64,000 nucleotides of DNA from Methanolobus zinderi (GCF_013388255.1 NZ_CP058215.1:1674001-1738000), one strand, 5' to 3'. Shown: positions 27,899-35,904, counted from the first letter of the stretch. The notes: a model not told the origin generated them from the letters alone. Program-made: numbers and translations.

Positions 27899-28158
27899 TC
27901 TCAATGTTTACCCTAGCAATAATTATAATGGTGCTCGCCATAATCCCATGCATATACAGGATAATAAAGGGACCCACAATACCCGACAGAGTGATAGCAC
28001 TCGATGCCATGACAACTGTAATAGTTGTGATGCTGGGTGTATATTCTTTTGACCAGGGTTCTGTATTCTTCATGGACGTGGCACTGGTACTTTCCATCAT
28101 TGCATTTGTCGGAACCGTTACAATAGCCAAATATCTCGATGAAGGAGTGGTTCTGTGA
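27895..28158 (+). CDS. mrpF: Mrp antiporter subunit F
   Basis: 87 residues, three membrane helices. Hallmark motif KGPTIPDRVIALDAMTTVIV (about 24-43) with its conserved Pro-Asp-Arg and Asp, then ALVLSIIAFVGTVTIAKYL. Overlaps mrpE and mrpG by 4 bp each. Confidence 0.93.
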   Translation: MISMFTLAIIIMVLAIIPCIYRIIKGPTIPDRVIALDAMTTVIVVMLGVYSFDQGSVFFMDVALVLSIIAFVGTVTIAKYLDEGVVL

Positions 28159-28520
28159 GCCTAATAGAAACAGCACTTGACCTGTTGAGCAATGCCTTTC
28201 TTCTCATAGGACTCTTTTTTGTGTTCCTTGGTATGCTCGGGCTTGTGAGGCTGCCAGATGTATACAACCGTCTGCACACCACAACAAAGATAGGTACTCT
28301 GGGCGCATTCGGTGTTATGCTCAGTCTCCTGCTGAAGGTAGGGTTTTCCCCGATAGGGGTCAAAGCCATAACAGTGGGTCTTTTCCTCTTGCTCACAGCC
28401 CCCATAGCAGCTCACATGATAAGTCGCGCAGCCCACCGGCATGGCGTTGGCCTTTGTGAAGAGTCGGTCATAGACGAATACGGCAAGGTCTACACACGGG
28501 ATAGAAAAGAGCAGGAATAG
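28155..28520 (+). CDS. mrpG: Mrp antiporter subunit G
   Basis: 121 residues, three membrane helices. Hallmark LGMLGLVRLPDVYNRLHTTT (about 28-47) and LLTAPIAAHMISRAAHRHGV near the C-terminus, followed by a short charged cytosolic tail. The start is GTG at 28155, overlapping the mrpF stop. Last gene of the operon; a hairpin terminator follows 16 bp later. Confidence 0.93.
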   Translation: MSLIETALDLLSNAFLLIGLFFVFLGMLGLVRLPDVYNRLHTTTKIGTLGAFGVMLSLLLKVGFSPIGVKAITVGLFLLLTAPIAAHMISRAAHRHGVGLCEESVIDEYGKVYTRDRKEQE

Positions 28521-28536
28521 AGATATTTTATGGCGA

Positions 28537-28563
28537 CCCCGAATTCCGGGGCAATCTTTTTTT
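28537..28563 (+). terminator. terminator of the mrp operon
   Basis: CCCCG (28537-28541) pairs with CGGGG (28547-28551) over an AATTC loop, followed by CAATC and a run of eight to nine T. The best intrinsic-style terminator in the window. Confidence 0.75.
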
Positions 28564-28722
28564 CAAAAAGCTGTTTGATTTCAGCAAATATAAGCAATAA
28601 AGGACACATGAAAGTGCGGAAATTATGTTTGTAACAATCATAAGAAGTAATTTTAAGCAAAATGCAAACAGGATAATCAGCTAAAATTAGCCCTATTTTA
28701 AGTTTATCCCCATAGAATGATT

Positions 28723-28800
28723 GTGAGCGGGTTGGGGAGTGGGGGTTAGTGTGGGAGTGGGGGTTAGTGTGGGAGTGGGGTTAAAAACAGACCCGCTCAC
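28723..28800. repeat. G-rich tandem repeat enclosed by a perfect 10-bp inverted repeat
   Basis: GTGAGCGGGT (28723-28732) is exactly complementary to ACCCGCTCAC (28791-28800). Between them lies a G-rich plus strand with runs of 3-5 G, built on an 18-nt unit GTGGGAGTGGGGGTTAGT present about two and a half times (about 28734-28780). The G-runs satisfy the usual spacing for a G-quadruplex. It lies in the 596-bp gene-free gap 28521-29116; the rest of that gap is AT-rich with no ORF of note and a possible TATA (GTATATAAG, about 28822). Confidence 0.7.
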
Positions 28801-29032
28801 TTAGCGAGTAGACGTCATAATGGTATATAAGTATTGTCATTTCAATAAACCGAAAATAAGTGAGGAAGAGCCACAATTGTGAACTATTTGAAATTAGTTG
28901 TTCTGACCTGGAGCAGCCTAACTCCGCTTTCCAGAAAGATACGTTCATTCCGGACAAAAAACTTATCTCCATGTTTGTTTAATACGAACCTTAATTGATA
29001 TCACAGGCCCAGAGTTTTAAAATTGATCACAT

Positions 29033-29044
29033 ACTATATAAGTA
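29033..29044 (+). promoter_or_regulatory. TATA box of the Sua5 gene
   Basis: ACTATATAAGTA lies about 80 bp upstream of the preferred start at 29117, predicting transcription from about 29062. Confidence 0.5.
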
Positions 29045-29116
29045 ATACCCATTGATCCAGGTTCAAGTGCACCCGGGAAGACACAAGTGTCTCCATTCCT
29101 TTTAAAACACCCTACC

Positions 29117-30169
29117 ATGACATCCAGAACACAGGTTTTCCATATTGATAAAGGCAAGCTCGGAGAAATAATAGAAGAAGCTGCTGCAATAATTAAAGAA
29201 GGGGGGACCGTTGCATTTCCCACCGAAACAGTTTACGGGCTCGGAGCAGATGCATTGAATCCGGCTGCTGTGGAGAAGATCTTCGAAGCAAAGGGAAGAC
29301 CTGCAGACAATCCCCTAATAGTACATGTTGCTTCAAAAGAGGGCGTCGGAGACCTGGCAAAGCATATCCCGCAAAAAGCGTATACTCTGATGGACAAATT
29401 CTGGCCCGGACCTCTGACTCTTATATTACAAAGCAAGGAAGTCGTTCCCGATATCACTACCGGAGGACTTGATACTGTGGCACTGAGGATGCCTGATAAC
29501 AGGATCGCTTTAGAGCTGATCAGAGTATCAGGAAGACCACTTGCAGCACCAAGTGCAAACCTGTCGGGAAAACCAAGCCCTACAACCGCAGACCATGTTG
29601 TAGCAGACCTTTCCGGCCGTATTGATGCTGTAATAGATGCAGGGGCCGTGAATGTCGGGGTTGAATCCACTGTTATCGATATGAGCTCTGAACCACCTGC
29701 CATACTCAGACCGGGCATGATCTCAAAGGAAGACATAGAAGAAGAGATAGGCGGAATAGGAATCGGATATGAGGACAGGGTTCATCAGGATATAGAAAAG
29801 GTCCGCTCACCCGGCATGAAATATACCCATTACTCACCCAATGCTGTTGTGCTCCTTATAGAAGGTGACAGCAAACCGGTTAATGCGAAGATAAGGGAGA
29901 TGTTCTGTGACTTCAAGACCAGGGGTGCCAGGGTTGGCCTGCTTCTTACAGACAGGTCTGATGCACCGGACTGTGATGCATTTTTCCTGCTTGGAAGCAG
30001 GGACAGACCTGATGAGATAGCGCTTAACCTGTTCTCAGGGCTGAGAAGTCTGGATGAGCAGAAAGTTGATGTTATAATCGCAGACGGTTCTTTCAGCCAG
30101 AGGGGAGTGGGAGCCGCCGTCAGGAACAGACTGCGTAAAGCAGCAGAAATGATAATCAAAGTAGAGTGA
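29117..30169 (+). CDS. sua5: threonylcarbamoyl-AMP synthase, Sua5 type
   Basis: 350 residues from MTSRTQVFHID. It makes threonylcarbamoyl-AMP from Thr, bicarbonate and ATP for the t6A37 modification of ANN-decoding tRNAs. The YrdC/Sua5 domain (about 1-205) shows GGTVAFPTETVYGLGADA, KIFEAKGRPADNPLIVH, LRMPDN and the binding loop AAPSANLSGKPSPT and ESTVIDM; RSPGMKYTHYSP begins the linker to the Rossmann-like Sua5 C-terminal domain (about 235-350). A GTG at 29087 would add ten residues. The next small gene starts 5 bp after the stop. Confidence 0.93.
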   Translation: MTSRTQVFHIDKGKLGEIIEEAAAIIKEGGTVAFPTETVYGLGADALNPAAVEKIFEAKGRPADNPLIVHVASKEGVGDLAKHIPQKAYTLMDKFWPGPLTLILQSKEVVPDITTGGLDTVALRMPDNRIALELIRVSGRPLAAPSANLSGKPSPTTADHVVADLSGRIDAVIDAGAVNVGVESTVIDMSSEPPAILRPGMISKEDIEEEIGGIGIGYEDRVHQDIEKVRSPGMKYTHYSPNAVVLLIEGDSKPVNAKIREMFCDFKTRGARVGLLLTDRSDAPDCDAFFLLGSRDRPDEIALNLFSGLRSLDEQKVDVIIADGSFSQRGVGAAVRNRLRKAAEMIIKVE

Positions 30170-30174
30170 ACCAT

Positions 30175-30405
30175 ATGAAAAAGGAAAAGAAAGAAACAAT
30201 CCGGGAGCAGCATAAGAATCTTGCTGTACTCCACAGGAACAAGAAACTGCTTAAGATCAATGTGATCATATTAAGTTTAGGGCTTGCACTTTCCTATTTT
30301 GGACAGGAGGAAATAGGAGAGCCTATGTTATGGCTCGGGATAATAATCTTTGTCTATACTCTGGTAAGCAACTATATTGCCAGGTCTGCATTGAAAAAGC
30401 TCTGA
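30175..30405 (+). CDS. small two-helix membrane protein
   Basis: 76 residues from ATG at 30175. A strongly basic N-terminus (KKEKKETIREQHKN) is followed by two hydrophobic stretches, VIILSLGLALSYFG (about 28-41) and MLWLGIIIFVYTLVSNYIA (about 52-70), joined by a short acidic loop EEIGEP. Probably a helical-hairpin membrane protein with both ends inside. Lies 5 bp after sua5 and is likely cotranscribed. No family recognised. Confidence 0.65.
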   Translation: MKKEKKETIREQHKNLAVLHRNKKLLKINVIILSLGLALSYFGQEEIGEPMLWLGIIIFVYTLVSNYIARSALKKL

Positions 30406-30531
30406 TATGGTTTCTTTAAATCTTACTATTTGAAAGAATGAAGCGATATCAAACACAACAATTACCATTGATGACAATCGTAATTAGAAAGTATCCTATG
30501 TATACCAGTTAAGGAAAAATGCTTCCTTAAC

Positions 30532-30705
30532 TTATATTTACATATGTAACAAAGTTATTATGGTGGTCAATAGTAGTCTCAGCGTTATGTATGAGAACTT
30601 AGTTTACATTACCACCAAGTACCACCTTACCTGAAAAAGGGAAGAGTTAGAATCGGGAAACAGGATTTTGATACAACAGTCTGTTTCCCTTTTCCTTATT
30701 TTTGT
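30532..30705 (+). ncRNA. candidate small structured RNA
   Basis: In the 1.1-kb gap 30406-31513. TATA-like CTTATATTTA (about 30531-30540) predicts a start near 30557. From there GGTGGT (about 30563) can pair with ACCACC further down (about 30611), and a hairpin GGGAAACAG (30655-30663) with CTGTTTCCC (30681-30689) is followed by TTTTCCTTATTTTTG, like a terminator. Another 9-bp hairpin GTTAAGGAA/TTCCTTAAC (30508-30531) lies just upstream. A 15-codon ORF at 30590 is inside but unconvincing. No RNA family recognised. Confidence 0.45.
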
Positions 30706-30721
30706 TCTCTATATAGAGAAC
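30704..30721. promoter_or_regulatory. 18-bp perfect palindrome with TATATA core
   Basis: GTTCTCTATATAGAGAAC is self-complementary over its full length. It could be an operator centred on a TATA box. No credible gene follows directly: from 30722 to 31513 only AT-rich sequence, an inverted repeat GTTCCTGAAT/ATTCAGGAAC near 31114-31141 and scattered stops in all frames are seen. Confidence 0.4.
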
Positions 30722-31513
30722 TTCATAGTGGTTTAAACTACGTGAATCCAATATATGAGTATATTGTTTATATACATATCTCATCTAAATGAAAATATAG
30801 TGCACGTAGGAAAAATTATGCATAAAGACAGTATTTTTTTATAACAATCATCAGTAGAGCTGATACTAACAGCATACCACACCAGTAGTTAACTAAAAAC
30901 AACTTCAAGCTCTTTTTTTGTGTGAATGTCAATAGTTAGGGAAGTATAGGACATATAAGAGATAGATGTATCCGTTAGATATTGATTTTGAAAAAAGAAT
31001 TGTTTCTTTTAAATAAGCAGTAATATTGTTTCTAATCTAAATTACTAAAGAATATTTCTTATCTTTTTATAATGCTATACCCCATATTCTTTATCAGGGT
31101 TGTTAATAGTCGTTCCTGAATAAGCAATTGGAATTCAGGAACTGTCAACAAGGCCGATCAGATGGTGCGTAGAACGCTTTAGATAACCGAATACGTATAT
31201 GAACAATATGGGAGCAAGTTCATTATCGTAGTATAGGTATATGGCATATCTGGCAGGATCGGTCCCGGACAAGGACATCATGACCCTCATAGTGGATTCT
31301 TGAATGGGGGAGATTCACGGCCCGTGCAAATCAATTTGCTTTCGGGAAGATAATTAGATATCTGAGATAGATTACCTGCTGATGGGGATGCAGGTCTGCA
31401 CAGTATGCCTGGATAAAAAGCAAAGAGTGTTGCTTCCGGTTTCTCAGAAGGATCATTTCCTCAAAAAACAAACACGTGTCTGAAATACGTGATAAGTTTG
31501 ATCTGACAGGGAT

Positions 31514-31747
31514 GTGATTAGTATTAGAAGAAGTCGAACTGCAATTAGCGTAGAAATTCTGAGGGCTGCCATGGAAGGAGCGAAAAAAACACATATCGTA
31601 TATCGTGCAAACCTGAACTTCGAGGTTGTCAACAGATACCTTGCCATGCTGGAGGAAAAAGGACTGATAGAGAAAAAAGAAAACCTCTACCAGACAACCG
31701 AAAAGGGAAAAGAGTTCCAGGAGATTGCAAGAGAGCTGGGATTGTAA
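31514..31747 (+). CDS. small winged-helix DNA-binding protein
   Basis: 77 residues, GTG start at 31514. It matches the short archaeal wHTH family (PF14947-like): RRSRTAISVEILRAAMEGAKKTHIVYRANLNFEVVNRYLAMLEEKGLIE is the core, here cited by its marker VYRANLNFEVVNRYL, and YQTTEKGKEFQEIA is the wing plus C-terminal helix. Such proteins act as homodimeric regulators. The target is unknown; it sits 240 bp upstream of sufC. A hairpin AACGATTC/GAATCGTT (31813-31831) follows the gene. Confidence 0.75.
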   Translation: MISIRRSRTAISVEILRAAMEGAKKTHIVYRANLNFEVVNRYLAMLEEKGLIEKKENLYQTTEKGKEFQEIARELGL

Positions 31748-31900
31748 TCTTACTACTTTTATTCAATGGATTAACGTAATTGGTCGATACACTGTAAGAC
31801 TTATCGCGTTGAAACGATTCCAAGAATCGTTCTCACATCAATTATCAGTGTGCAATCACGTCTATTTTCATAAAAACGGTGTTTTCTGTCCTCAATAAGT

Positions 31901-31930
31901 TTTTAACTTATAGCAGTATTAAGAGTACTG
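31901..31930 (+). promoter_or_regulatory. promoter and inverted repeat before sufCB
   Basis: TTTTAACTTATAG acts as a possible TATA element and is followed directly by CAGTA-N7-TACTG (31914-31930), a symmetrical site close to the predicted start near 31935. A GGGAG ribosome binding site precedes the sufC ATG. The site could be where an Fe-S- or iron-responsive repressor binds (inference). Confidence 0.4.
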
Positions 31931-31989
31931 ACTTTCAATATATGCCTATTATTCTCACAAACTTAAAAAATTAAAGGGAGACCACGCTT

Positions 31990-32736
31990 ATGCTGGAGAT
32001 CAATAATCTAACTGTCGAAGTCGGAGGTCGCAGAGTACTAAAAGGTGTAGACCTTGACGTCGAAGCCGGCCACACCAATGTTCTTTTCGGGCCTAATGGA
32101 GCAGGAAAGTCCGTTCTTCTTATGACACTGATGGGATTCAGTGGCTATAAAGTTGTGGACGGAGAAATCATTTTCAAGGGAGAAGACATCACCAACCTGT
32201 CGGTATCCCAGAGGGCACAGATGGGTATGGGCATTATGACCCAGAGACCCCCGAACCTTAGTGGTGTCAAACTTCAGGACCTGCTGGGAGTTATCTCAAA
32301 TGACCTCAGCGATACTAAAGAACTTGCTGAGTCGATCGACATGGTACGCTTTTTCGATCGAGACATCAATGTAGGTTTTTCAGGCGGGGAAATAAAGAGA
32401 TCAGAGCTGCTGCAACTCTCGGCACAGAATCCCGACTTTTTGCTGCTGGATGAGCCGGAATCGGGAGTAGACCTTGCAAGCATTGAGCTGCTGGGGACCA
32501 CAATCAACAAGCTGCTCACAAAAAATTGTAAATGCCCGGGAGAGAGGTGCAAACACGGGAAATCCGCACTCGTGATCACACATACAGGACAGGTGCTCGA
32601 TTATATGCAGACTGACAGGGCCTACATCCTTTGTAACGGAACTGTAATGTGCTCAGGCAACCCACGTGAAATGCTCACCGAAATAAAAGAACAGGGATAT
32701 CAGGAGTGTATCAAATGCAAGCTGATGGAGATATGA
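31990..32736 (+). CDS. sufC: SufC Fe-S cluster assembly ATPase
   Basis: 248 residues, cytosolic ABC ATPase energising SufB in Fe-S cluster assembly. Walker A GPNGAGKS at 34-41, signature FSGGEIKRSE (about 130), Walker B FLLLDEPESGVD, H-loop ITHTG. Unusual: a cysteine-bearing insert KNCKCPGERCKHGK (about 178-191) before the H-loop strand, and a second pair CIKC at the extreme C-terminus (about 242-245). These could bind metal or a cluster, or simply be a lineage trait. It overlaps sufB by 4 bp. Archaea use this minimal SufBC pair without SufS/E. Confidence 0.92.
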   Translation: MLEINNLTVEVGGRRVLKGVDLDVEAGHTNVLFGPNGAGKSVLLMTLMGFSGYKVVDGEIIFKGEDITNLSVSQRAQMGMGIMTQRPPNLSGVKLQDLLGVISNDLSDTKELAESIDMVRFFDRDINVGFSGGEIKRSELLQLSAQNPDFLLLDEPESGVDLASIELLGTTINKLLTKNCKCPGERCKHGKSALVITHTGQVLDYMQTDRAYILCNGTVMCSGNPREMLTEIKEQGYQECIKCKLMEI

Positions 32737-33938
32737 GAAAAAAAGCTGAAGATGCTCTCAAGAAGTCTGCCAGCTTTGGAGAAGATTTCGATCTTGAGGA
32801 ATACGGTATTGCCACATCTGACGTACAGTATGCCGAAGATATGAAAGAGCTTGATGAAGATGATCAGAGAACACTCCTGAATGTCGGTTTTACTCCCGGG
32901 GAAGACAACAGATCCGGCAGCCTCATAATGATCGATAACGCCATTACCCATACATCCCTACGTGAGAAGGATGCCGTTGAACTCATGTCCCTGAAAGACG
33001 CCATGAAAGTTCATGACTGGGTAGAGGATTATGCATGGAAACTTGTGAAGCCTGATGCTGATAAGTATACTGCAATGAGCTATCTGCAGGAAGCTGACGG
33101 TTACTTTATCCGTGCTCCTGCCGGCAAGAAGTCAAAGATGCCTGTTCAGACATGCCTTCTCATAGGCTCGAAGCAGGTCTCACAGACCGTACATAATATA
33201 GTAGTAGTCGAAGAGGGAGCGGAACTCGACGTCATCACCGGCTGCTCGACAAAACACGGAGTTGACAGGGGTCTGCATCTTGGAATTTCCGAGATGTATG
33301 TGAAAAAGGGTGCTACGCTGAACTTTACTATGATCCATAACTGGGCGGAAGAGATCGGAGTCAGGCCGCGAACAGTGGTACATGTGGAGGAAGGAGGTAA
33401 GTACATAAGCAACTATGTAACCCTCAAGCCCGTGAAATCCATCCAGTCGTATCCAACTGTTATACTGGAAGGCAAGGACGCCTTTGCAAGACTCAATACC
33501 ATAGCTGTTGCACATCCGGGATCCGAGCTTGATCTGGGAAGCAGGGTGATCTTTGAAGCTGAAGGAACATCTGCAGAACTTATCTCAAGAACGATCACAA
33601 CCGGTGGAGTGTCCATTGCAAGAGGAGAAATGGTAGGTAACGCCAACGGTGCAAAAGGTCACCTTGAATGCCATGGTCTTGTAATCGGGGGAGGCACACA
33701 GAGGGCAATACCCATCCTGGAGGCAAATGTAGAGGATATAGAACTATCCCATGAGGCCGCAGTAGGACGGATTGCACGCGAGCAGATCGAATACCTGATG
33801 GCCCGCGGTCTTTCAGAGGAAGATGCTGTAGGTATGATCGTAAGAGGTTTCCTTGATGTGGGAATACAGGGCATTCCCGACGAACTCCAGGCAGATATCG
33901 ACGAGACGATCGCCAAGATAGGAGAAAACGCAATATAA
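32733..33938 (+). CDS. sufB: SufB/SufD-family Fe-S scaffold protein
   Basis: 401 residues from ATG at 32733, which overlaps the sufC stop as ATGA; an open frame upstream to a GTG at 32706 lies inside sufC. The SufBD beta-helix core is clear: HNIVVVEEGAELDVITGCS, RPRTVVHVEEGGKYISNYVTL, GNANGAKGHLECHGLVIG, AIPILEANVEDIELSHEAAVGRI and the end SEEDAVGMIVRGFLDV. The Cys in GHLECHGL and Glu/His in LSHEAAVGRI correspond to conserved SufB positions. It forms the cluster scaffold with SufC. Confidence 0.93.
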   Translation: MRKKAEDALKKSASFGEDFDLEEYGIATSDVQYAEDMKELDEDDQRTLLNVGFTPGEDNRSGSLIMIDNAITHTSLREKDAVELMSLKDAMKVHDWVEDYAWKLVKPDADKYTAMSYLQEADGYFIRAPAGKKSKMPVQTCLLIGSKQVSQTVHNIVVVEEGAELDVITGCSTKHGVDRGLHLGISEMYVKKGATLNFTMIHNWAEEIGVRPRTVVHVEEGGKYISNYVTLKPVKSIQSYPTVILEGKDAFARLNTIAVAHPGSELDLGSRVIFEAEGTSAELISRTITTGGVSIARGEMVGNANGAKGHLECHGLVIGGGTQRAIPILEANVEDIELSHEAAVGRIAREQIEYLMARGLSEEDAVGMIVRGFLDVGIQGIPDELQADIDETIAKIGENAI

Positions 33939-33987
33939 TCTGTCTTGTATACATAAACATAGTTTTCATCAATATACGAGGATTTAA

Positions 33988-34860
33988 ATGAATCAGAAAT
34001 ATGTGGCCATTTTTCTGGCTGCTATAATGGTACTGTCCATTTTTTCATATTTTGCTGCAAGTCTGATGGGCAATTCCAATGGAAATGGAGAACAGACTGA
34101 TATTCAGGAAGACCTTGCAAATGCTCCGGGCTTTGAGACAATACCCGGGACAAAAATGCAACATGAGCTGAATTCCATAGAGGACGGGCTTGAAATCACA
34201 CCTGAAGGAGTTGCAGTGGTTTCTTATGTGGACTATTCAAGGGTCTACAATACTCCGCTTCAGGTAATGGCACCGAATATCACCGAGCTGTACTCGATCT
34301 ACAACTCGATGATAGTGAAAAGATACTCCGCATACAGTGCTACAGGGGACTTTGCTTTTGAAGCACATACGATGAACCCCGAGGTCATCAACTTCGAGTA
34401 TATGCTTACAGAAGATCCATACAACGGCTACTACCTCCTGTCCCGTGGCGGAGAACTGTATAATGTTGTTGGTACACCCATGCTGCTCGGACCAAGGGAT
34501 GCCCTTGAAGATGTAATCGATGTCGCATCAGGAAGCAACGAGAGTTCAAGTGATTTTGACACAGCACTCCAGTATGTGGAACCGGGGGCCGAGTACTCGA
34601 CACTCGTAAAGGGTGATGAGCTGGTGGACCAGTACTACCTTGAATACCGGAATATGAATGACGGAAATTATTCCAGGACAGAGGTGTTCGTCGAACCGGA
34701 CCAGAGCATCCTCAGCAATATTACCGCCATGGAAGCAAACAGTACGGAGAGGGATCTGTACTATAACACCACCACCTATGAAGATGGCAACATCACAAAG
34801 GTCGTAATAACTACCAATGCTTCGAATATCTACGGACTTATTACGGAGCAGTTCAGGTGA
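33988..34860 (+). CDS. secreted or membrane-anchored hypothetical protein
   Basis: 290 residues. An N-terminal hydrophobic segment YVAIFLAAIMVLSIFSYFAASLMG (about 5-28) acts as signal or anchor, without a lipobox Cys; the rest is acidic and extracellular, with many N-glycosylation sequons (NITEL, NESSS, NYSRT, NITAM, NSTER, NTTTY, NASNI). Cysteine-free. No catalytic motif recognised. It follows sufB by 49 bp with its own GAGG ribosome binding site; a terminator overlaps its stop codon. Related proteins seem to recur in methanogens, but the function is unknown. Confidence 0.7.
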   Translation: MNQKYVAIFLAAIMVLSIFSYFAASLMGNSNGNGEQTDIQEDLANAPGFETIPGTKMQHELNSIEDGLEITPEGVAVVSYVDYSRVYNTPLQVMAPNITELYSIYNSMIVKRYSAYSATGDFAFEAHTMNPEVINFEYMLTEDPYNGYYLLSRGGELYNVVGTPMLLGPRDALEDVIDVASGSNESSSDFDTALQYVEPGAEYSTLVKGDELVDQYYLEYRNMNDGNYSRTEVFVEPDQSILSNITAMEANSTERDLYYNTTTYEDGNITKVVITTNASNIYGLITEQFR

Positions 34861-34883
34861 GATATTTCTCACCTTTTCTTTTT
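34856..34883 (+). terminator. terminator overlapping the stop of the secreted protein gene
   Basis: GGTGAGA (34856-34862) pairs with TCTCACC (34867-34873) over a TATT loop, followed by TTTTCTTTTT. The TGA stop codon is inside the stem. Confidence 0.7.
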
Positions 34884-34940
34884 GCCACAAGCTTTATACA
34901 TTAAAAGATTGTTTGTGGAAACGATCGTCGTTTTCCGAAA

Positions 34941-34950
34941 GGTATATATC
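34941..34950 (+). promoter_or_regulatory. TATA box of the ribosomal-protein cluster
   Basis: GGTATATATC preceded by purine-rich CCGAAA (BRE-like). Predicted start near 34970. An imperfect palindrome GGAAACGA-TCG-TCGTTTTCC (34917-34936) sits directly upstream. Confidence 0.5.
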
Positions 34951-35044
34951 TGAATGCAGCGATTGGTAGCCATTACTTTGGCGTAATTACATTGTCAGTT
35001 ATTGATTATCAATTAGTAACAATCCTATATTGGCCAAATTAGTT

Positions 35045-35100
35045 CAGGCTCAAGCCTGATCTGCAATGAATAATGAAAAACCATGTAAGTAACATGGTTT
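35045..35100 (+). promoter_or_regulatory. structured leader of the L7Ae mRNA
   Basis: The 5' leader holds two perfect hairpins: CAGGCT-CA-AGCCTG (35045-35058) and AAACCATG-N7-CATGGTTT (35078-35100), the second ending immediately before the CGAAGGAGAT ribosome binding site. Between them CTGA (35056-35059) and AATGAATAATGA resemble box D/C-like kink-turn elements. L7Ae is known to bind kink-turns, so autoregulation is plausible but not shown. Confidence 0.4.
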
Positions 35101-35116
35101 CGAAGGAGATAATAAA

Positions 35117-35473
35117 ATGGCAGCAAAATTTGACGTTCCAGAAGAATTAGCTAACAAAGCGCTTGAGAGTGTAGAACTTGCAAGAGACACAGGCAAACTA
35201 AAAAAAGGTACCAACGAAGTCACAAAAGCAGTCGAGAGAGGTATTACAAAGCTTGCCGTGATCGCAGAGGATGTTAGTCCTGCAGAAGTTGTCGCACACA
35301 TCGGACCACTCTGTGAAGAGAAGAACACTCCATACATCTATGTAAAAGAGCAGAAGGAACTTGGTGCAGCCTGTGGCATAGGTGTTGCCTGTGCAGCTGT
35401 GGCAATCGTGGATTCCGGAAAGGGAAGCTCACTCATAGATGATATTGCAGAGAAAGTAAGCGCACTGAAATAA
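35117..35473 (+). CDS. rpl7ae: ribosomal protein L7Ae
   Basis: 118 residues. It binds kink-turns in 23S rRNA, box C/D and H/ACA guide RNAs and RNase P. Family signatures: [39 protein letters not shown], cited by [13 protein letters not shown] and AEDVSPAEV, plus the [10 protein letters not shown] loop that decides motif preference. Perfect SD AAGGAGAT. It begins the translation cluster and S28e follows after 21 bp. Confidence 0.96.
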   Translation: MAAKFDVPEELANKALESVELARDTGKLKKGTNEVTKAVERGITKLAVIAEDVSPAEVVAHIGPLCEEKNTPYIYVKEQKELGAACGIGVACAAVAIVDSGKGSSLIDDIAEKVSALK

Positions 35474-35494
35474 TACTTAACGTGAGGTATCGAT

Positions 35495-35710
35495 ATGGCA
35501 GATGAAGATACAGGCTATGCGGCTGAAGTCATTGATGTCATCGGAAATACCGGCATGCATGGTGAAGCCAGCCAGATACAGTGCCGTGTACTCGAAGGAC
35601 GTGACAAGGGTCGTATAATCACCCGTAACTGTGTCGGTCCGATCAGAGTCGGTGACATACTGATGTTAGTAGAAACATCAAGAGAAGCAAAGAAACTGAC
35701 CACAAGGTGA
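35495..35710 (+). CDS. rps28e: ribosomal protein S28e
   Basis: 71 residues, small-subunit OB-fold protein. Signature [24 protein letters not shown], cited by its core [16 protein letters not shown], and the conserved end [24 protein letters not shown] before the ATG. The stop overlaps the ribosome binding site of L24e (AAGGTGATC). Confidence 0.96.
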   Translation: MADEDTGYAAEVIDVIGNTGMHGEASQIQCRVLEGRDKGRIITRNCVGPIRVGDILMLVETSREAKKLTTR

Positions 35711-35715
35711 TCATG

Positions 35716-35904
35716 ATGGAACAGAGAAAATGTTCTTTTTGCGGTAGCTTCCTTGAAGCCGGAACCGGCAAGATATTTATAAAAAAGGATGGGTCATCGT
35801 TCCTATTCTGTTCTTCAAAGTGCGAGAAGAATTTCGATCTTGGAAGACTGCCAAGACGTACTGTCTGGACAGAACAGGGAAGAGTTTACCTGAAGAAAGC
35901 ATAA
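35716..35904 (+). CDS. rpl24e: ribosomal protein L24e
   Basis: 62 residues from [10 protein letters not shown]. The TRASH-type zinc site CSFCG ... CSSKCEKNF is complete, and [14 protein letters not shown] is typical of the C-terminus. ATG 35716 is 5 nt after AAGGTGA; the adjacent ATG at 35713 is too close to it. Cotranscribed with S28e and Ndk. Confidence 0.94.
   Translation: MEQRKCSFCGSFLEAGTGKIFIKKDGSSFLFCSSKCEKNFDLGRLPRRTVWTEQGRVYLKKA

Noticed and set aside
28733-28782. CRISPR array
   Set aside because: The G-rich repeats are directly abutting 18-nt units without spacers of regular length, and no cas genes are in the window.
28781-28972. Minus-strand 63-codon ORF after the G-rich repeat
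   Set aside because: No SD, unconvincing composition, and it begins inside intergenic AT-rich sequence.
30588-30635. 15-codon ORF MYENLVYITT... as a small protein gene
   Set aside because: No SD, lies across the putative paired region of the candidate RNA, and is too short to judge.
31331-31647. Minus-strand ORFs in the gap before and over the small winged-helix gene
   Set aside because: Low-complexity Ser/Leu-rich translations without SD; they are opposite a good wHTH frame or in non-coding DNA.
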